Shown: positions 1 through 12,723 of the stretch, in pieces
Position numbering within the stretch: position 1 is the first letter of the stretch
How the letters are laid out: every line of letters begins with the position of its first letter
From: Morella rubra
Lineage: Eukaryota; Streptophyta; Magnoliopsida; Fagales; Myricaceae
Direction of reading: 5' to 3'
Assembly (NCBI GenBank): GCA_003952965.2
Contig: CM025852.1
Coordinates: 8,737,970-8,801,969, forward strand
Length of the DNA stretch: 64,000 nt
The notes under the pieces: model-generated
Told to the model about the DNA's origin: nothing
The model's database searches: none
What the model saw: only the letters and a program-made list of their open reading frames with translations
Program-made: the position numbers and the translations under genes

Positions 1-2457
1 AGAGCTCTGGACATGCTTTATGATGCTATGGCAGTGGTGATAAGCCTAAACTTGAAGCCTTATAGACCACGGGTTGGTCAAGAAAAATGGCTTATGGTGT
101 TGCATGTTGCACTACATGATTTTATGATTCAATGTCATGCATATGTGATATGAAATGTGGAGCAATAATGAATGATGATGGCCAAGAGGCTTTAAAGTAT
201 CCCTGATCAAGAGAAGGCCAAATGGGGCCAAAGAAAGGAGCCATGGGCTCAAGAAAGAGGTTATGAAGTTGAAAGCATGAAAAAGATGCATTATGCATGT
301 TTCTTGATTGTATTGCAAATGATCATTGTTTGCCTTTAAGTTCTTGAAGAATCCACATGTTATGTGCTCTATGATTTCCTTTATGTTGATAGATTAAAAT
401 TATTTTTAGCCTAAAGTTTCGAAAAGTATAGATCAATCAAAGGCATGAACACTTATCTAGGGCATTTAGGCAAACATAGGTGCTGCCCAAATCGACCCTA
501 AGCTACAGGTTTTATTTTTGCATGAAACTTTCCAAATATATCCTTATCTAATATTAGGATCCCTGTAAAAATTTCAGCCCAAAATGAGGAAGGAAAAGGT
601 CGAAAATGCCCCTGGAGGTCTCTGAGGGCAGATTTGACATTTTGCCTAATTCGTTAGGGAAAAAGGGTCCAAAATGAGAAAATGATTACATGGTTGGATA
701 GAGCACGAAAAATTGATGGGGGAGCCCAAATTTTAGTTCAAACCAAGTTGAAATAAGGGCCCAAATCACAAGGCCCGTTTAGGAGCCTAAATGGACTTTA
801 GGCCCAATAACCCTAAAATAGCATCAAGCCAATAATACTTTGGGAATAGGCCCAGCAGGGTCTAAGGAGGCCCAATAGGCCTTCAATGGGGTTTAATGTC
901 TTAGATCTTACTAGTTATTATCATGGTTGTTTCAATTGTCAATGATTATTCTTTAAACCTGTTATGTTTCTTTCAAGTTCATTGCAAACTAGTGTACATT
1001 GTTTGGGTGGAATGTTACATGTGTACTTTAATGCTTGGACATGAGATTGCATTCATAAGAGGAAAAACAAATGTGAGGAACCCCTAAGCCTGCGAGGTGA
1101 TTCCCCGAATGGTAGTGACGGTACCGGGCACTTAGGAGACGTGCAACCCCCCACAGCAGGGAGTGGGTGGGCTCCTTTATGAACGCTAAGGCGTAATGTT
1201 AAGGGTCCTGGTGCTGGAGGCACGGGACAGTCCCATAGAAAGGGAGGGACGCACAACCTGACTCTGGGGGTGAACAGAGCAGACATCGGGAACTCCTCAG
1301 GAACCAATGATGGTGTGATGCATTGCATATTTTAATTCATCCAAGTTCATACTTATTATGCTTGAAGTTAGTTTTACACCATGTTTAAGTGAATTATATG
1401 CACAGTATTTGTTTGATCATGTTTCCCCGCCCCCACCTTACTGAGTCAATAGGACTCACCCTTTTTCTCTTATGTTGTTTTTGCAATGTTTGGCGAACGT
1501 GGGTATTGAAGAATGAAGCTATTCGAGGACGATTTAACCTACGATTTCTACCCTTATATCCTAGTACTCAAGATCCAAATGTGGGTTTCGGATTTCCTTG
1601 AAGTATCAGTGGAGCATAAGGCCCACTGGTTCTTTAGGGAGCCCTCACCCCCATCCCCTGTACCCCCACCATCCCCTCTATCCCACTATCCCCGTTACCC
1701 CGATTTGAGGACTTTGGTTTACCAGATGTACCGCCGAGTGGCTAAGGTTGATTACGTTCCCTCGGCCCCGCCAACGGGAAATAGTAGTACCACTCCGGGT
1801 CCGAGATTATTGATCTTACATCGGACTCGGACGAGGAGGATTAGTACCCCTTTTAGGCTTGTTAGAGTGTTTCGTTAGTCTTTAGGGTATTCATTTCCTT
1901 GTAATCAGTTTTCAAATGGTACGGTGAACTTTAGGAAGTTCCCGAATTTTTATAATGTAGCCTTTTATGTAGTCCCGGGAGGACGGTTTGAACTTTTCTT
2001 GTATTAAAAATGTCCTTGTTATTTCAGGTTTTCAATCTCCTTCATGTCTCTTTCCTCGTCCTTTATTTCAAGGTTCTTATCTCTACTCAAAAGCCTAATC
2101 CAACACTTTCAATCTAATTCGTTAATGAGATTTTTCTAAGTAAGTGCATATTATTACGATGCAATACTTTATATGATTTTACCATATTTCTTTTTGTCGT
2201 TAACCAATTAAGGTTTTCCAAGTGCAAATATAACGATTTATTACTTTGTGAGATTTTACTTCTTTCGTTCAAGTTTCTAAACTGATTTACGACCTTCTTC
2301 TATTTACCATAACAGTTTTAAAACAAGTCTTCCGCCATTTAAGTGATTCTAAGAAGTAATGAGGGCATTTTGTTCATCGTGCGGTAATCCTCAAATTTTA
2401 TGCATGCGATTACTATACGCGAGCCGAGGGGTAAGTACTAGCACGGGGCGTGACAGG
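1..2457 (+). mobile_element. Long LTR of a retrotransposon (3' part, window-truncated)
   Basis: The right edge is GGGGCGTGACA at 2447-2457. The last ~30 bp (GGGGTAAGTACTAGCACGGGG) match the minus-strand edge of the solo LTR at 17878, and a block around the sequence TTACTGAGTCAATAGGACTC at 1437-1456 recurs there too (about 18711-18731, inverted). No primer-binding site follows 2457. Instead the sequence changes straight into the middle of a Transposase_32-like reading frame, so this is a solo or 3' LTR inserted into CACTA element A. The left end lies outside the window; relatives here are 3.2-3.35 kb. The superfamily cannot be fixed without internal domains; Ty3/Gypsy is the best guess from the LTR length. 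Confidence 0.75.
1513..1844 (+). pseudogene. LTR-embedded reading frame ending in an acidic SIM-like tail (frameshifted copy)
   Basis: A frame from 1513 encodes a stretch with YPYILVLK, then FLEVSVEHKAHWFFREPSPP and a proline-rich run. In another frame, 1803-1844 encodes EIIDLTSDSDEED and a stop. The better-kept copy in the LTR at 18368-18595 (minus strand) joins similar pieces in one frame: SFEVFVGYEPHWYLKDPP, a proline-rich run, then EIIDLTSDTESEMD and a stop. The order and content therefore agree, with a one-base frame change here. I know no family name for it. IIDL followed by acidic residues has the form of a SUMO-interacting motif; that reading is inference. Confidence 0.45.
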
Positions 2458-3279
2458 CCTACTAAGGGCGAGGTTTTCCAGATGATGCTGGGCGAGGATA
2501 CTACTATTTTGGACGGAAGATACATGTTACACGGGTAGCTGCGTCCTTGTTGGCGGATCATGCACCTGATCCTATGTTCTACCATTGACCCGAAGAAGCA
2601 CACCATGGAGCTATCTTATGGCCGGGCTGAGTTCATATATCTGATAGTTGTATGGGGCTACCTGTTGATATGGCATCATACATCTACCAATCTGTGCGTG
2701 CAGAGGCCTTGAAGAATGATGCTCAGATTTCATTGATGTACGGGGTTCTTCTGACCCAATTTCTACACGCAATGATGGTACTCGAGGGTGCTGACTAGCC
2801 GAAGGTGATTCCACTTAGGGCAATCAACAAGATAACGTTCTCGAAGTCGTTGGCCCAGACACACCGAACGCTGAATGCCGTTTCAGGTTGCTAGAGTTAG
2901 ACGACATGAGGAGCCTGAGGAGGCAATGGAGTAGCAAGATCTTGGAAAAAGCTCAACCCAGGGACTTAGGAAACAATGAATGGGTTAGATGGATGAGATG
3001 ATGACACAGCTGACTGAGTAGATGCAATCAGTCTTGCAGCCCACCCATAGCATGGTCAGTGATATCAGTGGTTGGCTGACAGCTTTGGAGCAGAAGGTCG
3101 CGGACATGGACGTTGGGTGGAAGAAGAAGATCGCTGTGCTTAAGGAAGTCCTAAAGGGCATGGCAACCAGTGCGGAGTTATTTCCCCTGACTCAGTGGAT
3201 CGTTTTGATAGAGAAGCACCTTCGTCGAGTCCGTAACGTTCTTAAGCTGACTAGTGATGATGATGGTGATGATTTTTAG
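2458..3279 (+). pseudogene. Transposase_32-like 'putative plant transposon protein', 3' fragment
   Basis: The sequence starts abruptly after the LTR. One frame gives PTKGEVFQMMLGEDTTILDG; after a stop, a shifted frame gives WRIMHLILCSTIDPKKHTM. These align by eye with the related gene in element B (AYPTVEM, FWRILHLIFVYDIEP) and in element C (AYPTIGPPFDMTPEEVW, FFRMVHLIIVWDVAP). An open frame at 3022-3279 encodes the C-terminal region, with a coiled-coil-like stretch (WLTALEQKVADMDVG) and an acidic end DDDGDDF. The 5' half must lie left of the inserted LTR, outside the window. Several stops and frameshifts make it non-functional. The family's biochemical role is not established. Confidence 0.6.
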
Positions 3280-5687
3280 TTGTCTGTATTTATTCAGTTT
3301 TATTATGACATTGGTTTTTTTATTATGTTTTGAGGACAGTTACTTTTATATTATGTTTTGAGGACGTTTCATATCTTTATGTTATTTAAGTTATATTATT
3401 TCTATTTATTAGAACTTAATACAAAATTATTTTTTGATGTTATGTTTCTAATTCTGTTACACTCTTTCAAACTTTCAAAATACTATCTAAAACAGTTAAG
3501 GTTATTTATATTATTAATTATTGTTGATTTGTTAAAACTCGATAATAAATTTAATTGTATGAGATCTAAAAAAAAAAATTGTCAAAAACCGTTTGGATGG
3601 TGGCCCTAACCATTCGGACAGTTTACTATAAGCCCGAACGTTGTCGTATTGTGTTGAAAAAAACGTCTGAACTGTTATGGAGACGATCCGGACATTGTTC
3701 TTTTTGACCAGACGCCGTCATTTGAGGATTACTAAAACAGTGTGATGAGCGAAGGAGCATTCGGACATCCTATGTTGGAATCAGACGCTTTTGATGGCGA
3801 TCAAATGCTGTCGTTTGGTTATTTATAAAACAGTGTCGTCAGCTGTAAGTCGGCGTTTGGACGTAAATATAGGAGTCTGTACGGTGTTAAAATTTTTGGC
3901 GGCAGCTGTTCCCTAAAAAACTTTTACACGTAGGCGTCCGCACGGTATAAGTGGCGTCCGAACGGTTAGTAGTCATTTGATAGAAGCGAAATCGTAGACA
4001 GTATAGGGAAAAAGGCAAAAACTTAGAAATTTAAGAGATTTGAGTAAGAGGAGAAGAGGGGAGCTGATTTTGGACATCAATCTCATTGGAAAGGGTATGG
4101 AAGGAGCAACTCATTTGGGATTTCGCATTGGATTGCATTTGAGGTTAGTGAGTTTTAAAATTTTTTTGTTTTAGGATGAAAAGCATGGATTTTAGGATAT
4201 CAAAGCATGTTTTTTCGAGTTTTTAGGGTCTAAAATGATAGCAATGAGTTTAGGTTGGTTGTGATTTGTTTATATTGAAGTGTTTGTGATTTGGATTGAT
4301 TTTGGCATGAATTTGTGGTGAAAATGAAGTCTGGGCGTCGAAGATCTATCTTGTTCGACAATTGCAGTCCGGACGGTTATGCACTGCTCGAATGCTTGTT
4401 TTTGTTCGGAGGCTTTGCGATAGACGTCCAGACGCTAAAGTATGGTTCGGACGGTTATCAACACGTCTGAACGATTTTTGCTGTTATGTTCATGCATTCA
4501 TTTAGTAGCCTTAGAGTTTAAGAATTACACGGAGTTACGGATAACGAACTCATGTAATTCTTGAATTGTCCACGTTATGGCAGTTTGAGTTTATAATATG
4601 CGTAATGTGCGTATTGTATCTGCTATTATGACAGATGTATTTAGAAATTTTGATGCAAATGTCCTCGTTACACATTTAGCATTGAGCTTACACACTTGCC
4701 TTAAATGGTGGGTGTTTATGCTTAATGTTGTAGGCCTGTCGGAATTTCAATGTGCAGTACGTGATATTGTAAACACCTATCACCGTCACTATTTTCGTCT
4801 TTACAGTCCGGAGTTATGCGGATAAGACGCTCTGTGGGTTTGACCAGAGCTTGTTTCTAACCATAGTTAGGCAGACTCGAGAATAGTAATCTGAGAAGTT
4901 ATGATCTGCACTAAGGACGTCATCGAATGTATGTTAACTTGATAAATATGCACAGTTCAGCGTCAGGATTTGGCCTTAATGGTGGGTAGGGTCTAAAATG
5001 ATAGTAATGGAGTTTGGTTGGTTGTGATGTGTTTATATTGAAGTGTTTGTGATTTGGTTGATTTTGACAAGATTTTGGGCTGAAAATAAGTCTGTGCGTC
5101 GAAGAACTGTCTTGTTCGACAATCGCAGTCTGGACGGTTATGTACCGGACTCTTTTTTTGTTCGGACCTTTTCAAAAGGCGTCCGACTTGTTTATGTATG
5201 GTTCGAACGGTTATGTTACGTCCGAACGGTAGTTGGTGTTATGTCATGCATTCATTTATTAGCCTTAGACCCGTTTAAGAATTACACGAAGTTGATAACG
5301 AACTCATGTAATTCTTGAATTGTCCACGTTATGGACAGTTTGAGTTTACAATATGTAATGTGCGTAATTGTATCTGCTATTGTGACAGATGTGTTTAGAA
5401 ATTTCGATGCAAATCTCCTTTTGTCTTTCGGATACACATTCAGCATTGAGCTTGTACACTTGCCTTCAATGGTGGGTGTTTATGCTCAATGTTGTAGGCG
5501 TGTATCTGGAGACTGAGGGGAAATGCTGTCGAAATTTCTAAAGCATCTCACAATAGTCGGTCAATTATGCAGTACGTGATATTGTAAACTTGAATGGGAT
5601 AGGACCTATCACCCGAGAAATGGAGTTGAGTGTGAATGTCATCATTGTTTGTATTATTGTTTGTATTTTCATCTTTGAAGGAACAAT
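3280..5687 (+). repeat. Non-coding part of CACTA A: subterminal repeats and a tandem duplication
   Basis: 3280-3580 is AT-rich. From 3585 many degenerate copies of GTCCGAACGGT and its complement appear (3590-3990, 4340-4470, 5090-5235). In En/Spm elements such repeats are binding sites for the TnpA-type protein. A ~0.6-kb stretch is tandemly duplicated: 4229-4800 and 4981-5600, both starting TCTAAAATGATAG and both containing the fold-back AAGAATTACA...TGTAATTCTT and the sequence GACAGATGT(A/G)TTTAGAAATTT. 4010-4140 resembles 45560-45730 of element B, a likely leader of the TNP2 unit. Short open frames here look like by-products of the repeats. Confidence 0.6.
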
Positions 5688-8600
5688 ATGGATAAAAGCT
5701 GGATTTATGAGGCTGATAGACTCAAAAGTGTAAAGTATAGTGATGGTGTTCGGGATTTTATGAGTGTTGCCCGTAGTTATGCAGATAGTCGTGGAATGAT
5801 AAGATGTCCATGTAAGAGATGTAAGAATGTGTTGTTCAAACATGTAGACGAGATGGAGGATCATTTATTCATAATTGGGTTTGACCAGAGTTACACTCAT
5901 TGGGTATTTCACAGAGAGTCGATTTCAGAAGTTCCTAACCGGGTAGTGACTTTAGAACCTGAACCGAAGCGAGGACTATGAGGGAAACATAAATGATGAT
6001 ATGAGAGACATGTTAGAAGATTTTGAGGCGGAGCAGAGGTTGATGAGAACGCTGGTGAAAATATTCCGGGTCCTGAAACAGTCGAGTCTGGGTCTGGAGA
6101 CGGTTTTTCGCGTATACCAAGTTATGGGCGGATGCTGAGCGAGAGTTGTATCCCGGGTGTAAGAAGTACTCGAAGTTGTCTTTCGTTGTTAGGTTACTTC
6201 ATGTGAAGTCAGAGAATAATTTGACTGTAAAGGCGTTTGAAGATGTGTTGGGTTTGATAAAAGATGCGCTGCCGGAGGGGAGACACTTCCTAAATCTTAT
6301 TATGAGGCGAAAAAGTTAAGAAAGAATTTAGGATTTAGCTACGATAACATACATGCGTGCTTAAATGACTGTGTACTGTTTTGGAAGGAGCACAGTGAGT
6401 TAGAAGAAGTGTCTGGTGTGTGGGGAATCGAGGTGGAAGTACAGTCAGAATAGCAAATCAAAGGTTCCTCAAAAAGTGCTGCGGCATTTTTCCTTGAAAC
6501 CGAGGTTGCAGAGATTGTTTCTATCAAGGCAAACGGCAACGGATATGCGGTGGCACCAAGAGAAGCGTGTGGTTGAAGATGGGGTGATGAGGCATCCTGC
6601 AGACTCTCAGGTATGGAAGGACCTCGATAAGAAGTATGAATGGTTTGGTCGGAATCTCGTAACGTCCGGTTGGGTTTGGCATCTGATGGGTTCAATCCGT
6701 TTGGCAACATGAGCTTATCATATAGTATATGGCCAGTGGTACTAATTCCATACAATTTGCCGCCATGGAAATGTATGAAGGATTCAAGTTTTATGCTTCG
6801 TTGCTTATTCCTGGTCCAAGAAGTCCTGGGAATGATATCGACGTCTACTTGCAGCCATTGGTAGATGAGTTGAAGGACTTGTGGGAAAATGGAATGCAAA
6901 CGTACGACGCGGCCGTGTCAAGTTCATTTAAAGTTACATGCTGCTTTGCTTTGGACAATAAATGACTTTCGCTTATGGTAATCTCTCGGGTTGGAGTACG
7001 AAAGGACGGTTAGCATGCCCTAATTGCAATGCGAACACAACGTCATTTTGGTTGAAACATGGGGGAAACATTATTTTTTGGGACATCACCGGTATTTGCC
7101 CGCGACGCATGCGTGGAGGCATGATGTCGACATATTTGATGGGAAAAAAGAGTTTAGAGCAGCGCCTGAAGAAGTCACTGGAGAGGAGATACTTCAACAA
7201 CTTGAATCGGTACCGTTATGTTCGTTTGGGAAGACTCAGAAGAAGAGAAAACGGGCTGACAATGAGTTAAGTTGGACGAAGCGCAGCATATTCTTTGAGT
7301 TGCCGTACTGGTCAGATTTGAAACTTCGACATAATTTGGACGTCATGCACATAGAGAAGAATATTTGTGACAATGTGTTAGGAACTTTGATGAACGTCGA
7401 TGGTAAGACGAAGGACAATCTAGTGCTCGGCGGGACTTGGCATTAATGGGCATTAAAAAGGACTTGCATTTGCAAGTTCGGGGTCAGCAGGAGGTGATGC
7501 CTCAAGCATTATTTACTTTAACGAAGGATGAACGTAAGAAGTGTTGTGAATGGCTGAAGGGTGTAAGTTTCCGGATGGATACGCCTCTAACATATCCCGA
7601 TGCGTGAATATAAATGAAGGGAAATAATGGGTATGAAGAGTCACGACTCACACGTCTTGTTGCAGCGACTGTTACCGGCAATGATACACGGGTTATTAGG
7701 AAACGAAGTATGTACAACATTGACTGAGTTGAGTTTATTCTTCAGAGACTTGTGCTCAAGAACAATACGTTTAGACGTTGTGGACAGTTAGAGAAGGACA
7801 TCGGAATGATTCTTTGCAAGTTGGAACATATATTCCCTCCATCATTTTTTACTATTATGGTTCATTTAGCAGTTCATTTACCTCGGGAGGTGAAACTTGG
7901 GGTCCAGTTCAATTTCGGTGGATGTATCCAATGGAGAGGTATATGGGGAAGATGAAGCGTTTCGTTAAGAACAGGGCACGGTGTGAGGGCTCCATTGCAG
8001 AGAATTATGTGTTAAATGAATGTTAACTTTTTGCTCAATGTATCTTAGTACGGTTGAGACGAGATTTAATAGAAAAGACTGGAATTATGCCGACATGGAT
8101 GATCGAAGTTGTCATTTTTCTGTGTTTACTCAAAGTGTTCGACCGCTGGGAGCTGGTAGGGGTCAAGATTTAAATATAAAGGAATTTTTAAAAGCACAGT
8201 GGTACGTACTCAACAACTGTTCAGAAATCAGCCAACATATAGAGTAAGCACAAATAAGAATATTTGCTCACTTAAACACTTATCAGTTCATTATATTTTA
8301 ATTTATTATAAAATATCTTATTTATTTATAGCGAGCACTTGGAAGAGATGAGAGGGAATCACCAATAAATGTTGATAGGAGGCACGAAGAAGAATTTCCG
8401 TTATGGTTTAGAAATCGGGTATTTATTTAATTTTTCCTATTATATGTTTAATTTTAAGTGATTATTTTTTTTAGTCAAAGTTAACACGTGTTTACTATTT
8501 TAGGTTCAAACTATGCGCATTGAAAATCCGGTTCGGTGTCGGATGATTTGTATGCATTAGCATCCGGTCCGGATCAACGGGCACTTTGTTACTCTGGGTG

Positions 8601-9232
8601 TGTAGTGAATGGAGTTAGGTTTCACACGGTCTTTCGTGAACAGTTTCGTAACACTCAGAATAGTGGTGTGGTTGTTCCGGGGACCATGATGGGGAAGATG
8701 TTGATTTTTACGGCAGGTCGTGGATATTTACGCGTTGCGTTATTTGCGGGGGAATTTAGTTTATTTACTAAAATGTGACTGGTTTGACTTGAGTACTCAA
8801 AACTTAGGTCTTGATAAAAGTGGTCGGTTTGTTAGTATTAACACATCCCGAAAGTGGTACAAAGACGACCCGTTCGTGCTAGCTTCTCAGGGGAATCAAG
8901 TGTTTTATATCGATGATATGAAGTTGGGCGGTCACTGGAAGATTGTTCAAAAGATTACCCACGTATGATATTCCACATATTGAGGAGGAAGCTAGTGAAG
9001 ATGGAGAAGGACGTCGAACCGTGAAGCATACCAGGAGAATGAGTCTATTGAGCTTTTTGTGGACTTTAGCTCCTTTGACATGATCCCGTTGACTAGAAAT
9101 GACGTCGAGACTTATGTGCCGGTAACCGATAAGAGCGGTCCACAACAACGTGAAGTAGAAGGAAGCGATGATTCCTCGGAATCGTTCAGTGAAGATTGTA
9201 GTGATTCTGAAGAATATGACTCCGAGGACTAA
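5688..9232 (+). pseudogene. CACTA transposase, TNP2-like (Transpos_assoc, Transposase_21, DUF4218, DUF4216)
   Basis: The family cuts and pastes CACTA elements in the nucleus. It starts MDKSWIYEADRL at 5688 with the Transpos_assoc domain (CPCKRCKN zinc-like pair, then HLFIIGFDQSYTHWVFH). Next come Transposase_21 blocks: RLGLASDGFNPFGNMS near 6660, IPGPRSPGNDIDVYLQPL near 6807, LSGWSTKGRLACPNC near 6985 and LPYWSDLKLRHNLDVMHIEK near 7300. A DUF4218 region (MILCKLEHIFPPSFF, MYPMERYMGKMKRFVKNRAR) spans about 7700-8245, followed by an intron from GTAAGC at 8247. DUF4216 runs about 8536-9232 (SRKWYKDDPFVLASQGNQVFY) and ends in an acidic tail. The frame changes at least six times, so it is dead. The order of blocks matches the less damaged copy at 55355-58970. 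Confidence 0.9.
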
Positions 9233-9347
9233 AGTAACTTTATCGTTTCAATTTACTTTGCGTTTCTATTTTATATTCATTTTGAGTAACATGTGTCATT
9301 GTGTTTTTTTCTCTAATATTGATTTATTTGGTCACAGGACGACGTCA

Positions 9348-11017
9348 TGCCAGCGGGAAGGAAACGTCTTCGGTGCGATTCATCAGTTCGAGCTGAGAGT
9401 AGTCCCGGTACACTAGCAGTGTCGGGTCCTTCACTTAGGGATAGGAACGAATTACCGTCCCCTGACACAGCCAGTCCAGTAGGCACCCAAAGTAGTTGTG
9501 CGTGTAAGTATCTTACCCCGTCAATCCTATCAATTTATTTTTTAATTAACATTGTAGGATCAGACACGGAGGTAGTACGCGGGATTGCCTTACTCAAGGC
9601 TCGGAGGAAAGCTGACTGTCCATATCCCTGATGGACGTACGGGCGGTGATGACAAGGCGTCCTCAATGCTCTCGAGTCATATTGGTGCGCTCGTTCGACA
9701 ACATGTCCCATTTGAGACGAGTAAGTGGAAGGAGGTCCCCGACAAGGTTAAATCGTACGTGATGAACCGAGTGTTGGTAAGTATAATTTATTAAATTTTA
9801 ATTGTTGAAACTTTTATACGTACTAACTGTTATATATGTTAAGGATGACTTCCAACTAGATTACGACCGAACTGAGGATCTTCACTGTGACGTCTACGAT
9901 GAACACAGCGTACAGGACGCACAAAAATAGAATGTTCCAGCATTACTCGGTGTTCAATTCCAAAGAAGAGGCGTTAGAGCACCCGTATCCCGATATGAAC
10001 AAGGAAGAATGGACTTGTGTTTGTGATTTATTCGCGAGCGAGGAATTTCAGGTTAAACATTTTTATTCCGTCCTGAACGTTTATTTTATTTTATTATTAA
10101 TTGTGGTAACAACTGTAAATGTACAATGCAGAGGAGGAGTGCAATCAACAAGGAGAATAGAGCTAAGCTGAAGATTGTACACACATCGGGAGCGAGGTCT
10201 TTCCAACGCGCGAGAGCGTTGTTAGTAAGTAATAAATTTAATTTTATTATTTATTATTTAAATAAATGACTTAGGTATTTTAATATGCACGTTTTATATT
10301 TCTTTTGGTGTACAGAAAAATCCAGAATCTGATGAGATTAGTCCTGCATTGCTTTATAAAAAGACGCATACTAATAAGGATGGCATGTGGACATCAGAAG
10401 ATGCACGGGAAAATTTTGTAAGTTGTAACGTTAGATTTAATGATGCATTTGTATGCGTTTATGTTTCATATGTGCTATTTTATCTTCTTTTCTAATTTTG
10501 TAGGAAAAAATGGAGGCGTTACAGTTGCAGCACGAGTCAGAGGGAAAGTCATACACCGAAGTGGAGATCTTCGCTGAGGTGTTGGGGATGAAAGCGGGTT
10601 ACGTGCGAGGTTTAGGCCGTTCAGTACGGTCTGTTGGATCATCTTCATCAGCATCGTCCGTTGATTTGTCCCAAAGATTGGAGGAGGCCAGATTACAGAT
10701 TGAGGAGATGAGGGCTAGACAGTTGGAATATGAAGCGCTTCTGGTCAAACGGTCAGATATGGAGCAGATGATGCAAGAGCATCTACAGATGATGGAGGAG
10801 CAGCAACGGAAGAAAGACGAAGAGCTGATGCAGATGATGGCAGAGCAGCAACGGAAAAAAGACGAAGAGCACCGAAGATGATGAGGAGCAGCAAAGGACC
10901 CTAGTGGAACAACAAGAACGGAGGATGCAACTAATGGCGGAGCAGATGCGTGAGCAGCTGATGGAGCAGATCAGACAGTTGCAATCTCGTTCGACACCCA
11001 AACGAAAATTTAGGTAG
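9348..11017 (+). pseudogene. CACTA second protein, Transposase_24 (Ptta/En_Spm, TnpA-like)
   Basis: This is a multi-exon gene 116 bp after the TNP2-like unit on the same strand. Exon pieces: from 9348 (MPAGRKRLRCDSS); about 9559-9774 (IPDGRTGGDDKASSML, after one frame break) ending at GTAAGT; 9844-10049 (DDFQLDYDRTED...); about 10131-10221 (ENRAKLKIVHTSGARSF); about 10316-10418 (NPESDEISPALLYKKTHT); and 10504-11017. The last exon has the family signature (VEIFAEVLGMKAGYVRGLG) and a long Glu/Gln/Met-rich coiled coil with repeats of EEQQRKKDEELMQMM. A one-base slip near 10870 ends the frame at 10881; another frame continues the coil to KRKFR and a stop at 11017. In En/Spm the TnpA-type protein binds subterminal repeats; that role here is by family. 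Confidence 0.85.
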
Positions 11018-11847
11018 ATTTATGTATTTTTACTACTTTGTCAGTACTTATCGATTATGTATTTTATTTACTTTTAATAACGATTGCATATTTGTAGATA
11101 TTTTATTATATTATGAGTATTGAATATCTTTCTATTTATATTATTTGTAAATTATTTTTAAAATTTTAATTAAATTAATTGAAATACGTAGAAAACCGTT
11201 GAACGGTAACAAAGGTCGTCCGAACGGTTGATAATGTGCGCACACATAACTACCGTCCGCACATTTCTCGTTAAATTCGTCCGCCGCACAATCTTTTAAT
11301 AAGCAACCGTGCACATGATAAACAACACGTTTGAACGTTTTCAAGGGAACAAGCGTCCGAACGGTATATGTAACGTTCAAACGGGTTTTGAAGATGACAA
11401 ATAACTATTTCGTCATAAATGAAACAACGGTGCGGACGTCTTTATGAAGCGTCTAAACTGAATATATTACTGTGCGGACGTGTTATATAACCGTGCGCAC
11501 GGATTTGCATGAAAAAATTCATTTCGTCACATTAGACAAACCGTTCGCATGAGCTGTCCGAACGTATGGAGAGTACGTTCGCACAGCTCATGCGAACGGA
11601 TGGACTGTACTGGGCATGACGATTTTCAATTTCGTCAATATGGCACAAAACCATTCGGACGGTATTGTAAACCATCCGAACGGTTTCGAGCTACAAAACA
11701 CAAAATCGTCACCTAAAACTTTGGCTGACGGGCTTTAGGTGACAAACCGAGTGACAACTCGGTTTTGTCACCCAAAACATTAGCTGACGAAATTAGCACT
11801 TTGGGTGACAAATTTTTTGGACACCCAAAATCTTTTTTCTTGTAGTG
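11018..11847 (+). repeat. 3' subterminal repeats and terminal inverted repeat of CACTA A
   Basis: After an AT-rich stretch (11020-11180), 11190-11700 holds a dense set of degenerate GTCCGAACGGT, CGTTCGCAC and CGTGCGGACG motifs in both orientations. From 11700 the pattern changes to GGTGACAAACCGAG and CACCCAAAACATTAGCTGACG units, then ends at CTTGTAGTG (11847). No coding capacity is seen. Confidence 0.75.
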
Positions 11848-12393
11848 TACCATTCCAAACCCCAACAAGGAGTTTTGTTTTGCGAATAATTATCCATAAT
11901 CTAAAAACAACTTCTCTCCAAAAGAAGTACATTCTGATCTCTTCAAAGATTTCCTGAGCCCATATTTTTTGTATAGTACTTAATCTATAGTGAGAATAAA
12001 AGAGACGTACATCACATTATTTTTGGAACGGAAAGCATGTGTTCACGTGAGAGGAGAAGAGTTTTCAAAAGAGAACAATCTAATGTTTATGATACAGGTA
12101 GCAATCCCAATTAGAATTTAGCCATAGGGGTGTATTTCAATATTTTTATTGCTTTTAGTACTTAATTTTCTATATTTTAACTTTAAGACACTTTTTGTAT
12201 TAAGTAATAATTTTTTTTTTTATTATTTCACCTTAAAAGTTTGTCCCCTTCAAATTAGATCCTGTTCCGCCACTACCTCCATGAGACTGCATGCGTGGTC
12301 CTGCATGCAATAATGAAACTTTCGAAAGTCAAGACCTTTTCAACATGAGCTGGTAATTGGATTAATTAATCACTAGACACATTACCTACTTGA

Positions 12394-12723
12394 AAAATAG
12401 TATTACAACGTCTCACGGGATTGCTAGTCGGAGAGGAAATTGAGGTCAAAGTTAAAGTACGATGTCACGAGATCATCTGTTCCGAATCTCTCATGAAAAT
12501 CCCAATGCTCCACAAAGACGGCGGCTTGTATAGACGTTGTCTGGAGGATGAGAGTCTTGAGACATTTCAATCATCTTCATTCTCGGTGCAGAGTAGTATG
12601 TTGCGACGTGAGAGAATAATGACAGCTGTGTTAGACAATGGAATGGAATTAGCTAGAGGGAAAACTGCCCTGTCAATCGTTTATTACGGCTTCGCATTAA
12701 TTTCATCTCTTTTCTCGGGTTAA
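12394..12723 (+). other. Unrecognised open frame, possible gene remnant
   Basis: The frame is open for about 109 codons between stops but its first ATG is internal (near 12495). It reads LLVGEEIEVKVKVRCHEII and later RRCLEDESLETFQSSSFSVQ. It has no repeats, and its amino-acid mix is not of the low-complexity type seen in neighbouring chance frames. I do not recognise a domain. It could be an exon of a decayed host gene or chance. Confidence 0.2.

Larger units (their letters stand above)
2458..11847 (+). mobile_element. CACTA (En/Spm) transposon A, 3' part
   Basis: The 3' terminus reads TTTTTTCTTGTAGTG up to 11847, the reverse complement of CACTACAAGAAAAAA. Just inside it, GGGTGTCCAAAAAA and TTTGTCACCCAAAG (minus sense) match the 3' terminal region of element B at 46560-46667, so A and B are one family. 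Three decayed genes lie in the same direction: Transposase_32-like, TNP2-like and Transposase_24-like. Subterminal repeats of the form CCGTCCGAACGG occur at 3585-5235 and 11200-11700. The 5' terminus is not seen, because the LTR at 1-2457 interrupts the first gene. The possible target duplication at the 3' side is TAC (11848-11850), which I cannot verify. Confidence 0.85.

Noticed and set aside
1053..1328. Open frame on the minus strand in the LTR
   Set aside because: It is the reverse of a conserved LTR nucleotide block, rich in Pro and Arg by composition, with no ATG-linked domain.
5043..5318. Open frame in the duplicated region of CACTA A
   Set aside because: It runs through subterminal repeats and is not kept in the other unit of the tandem duplication.
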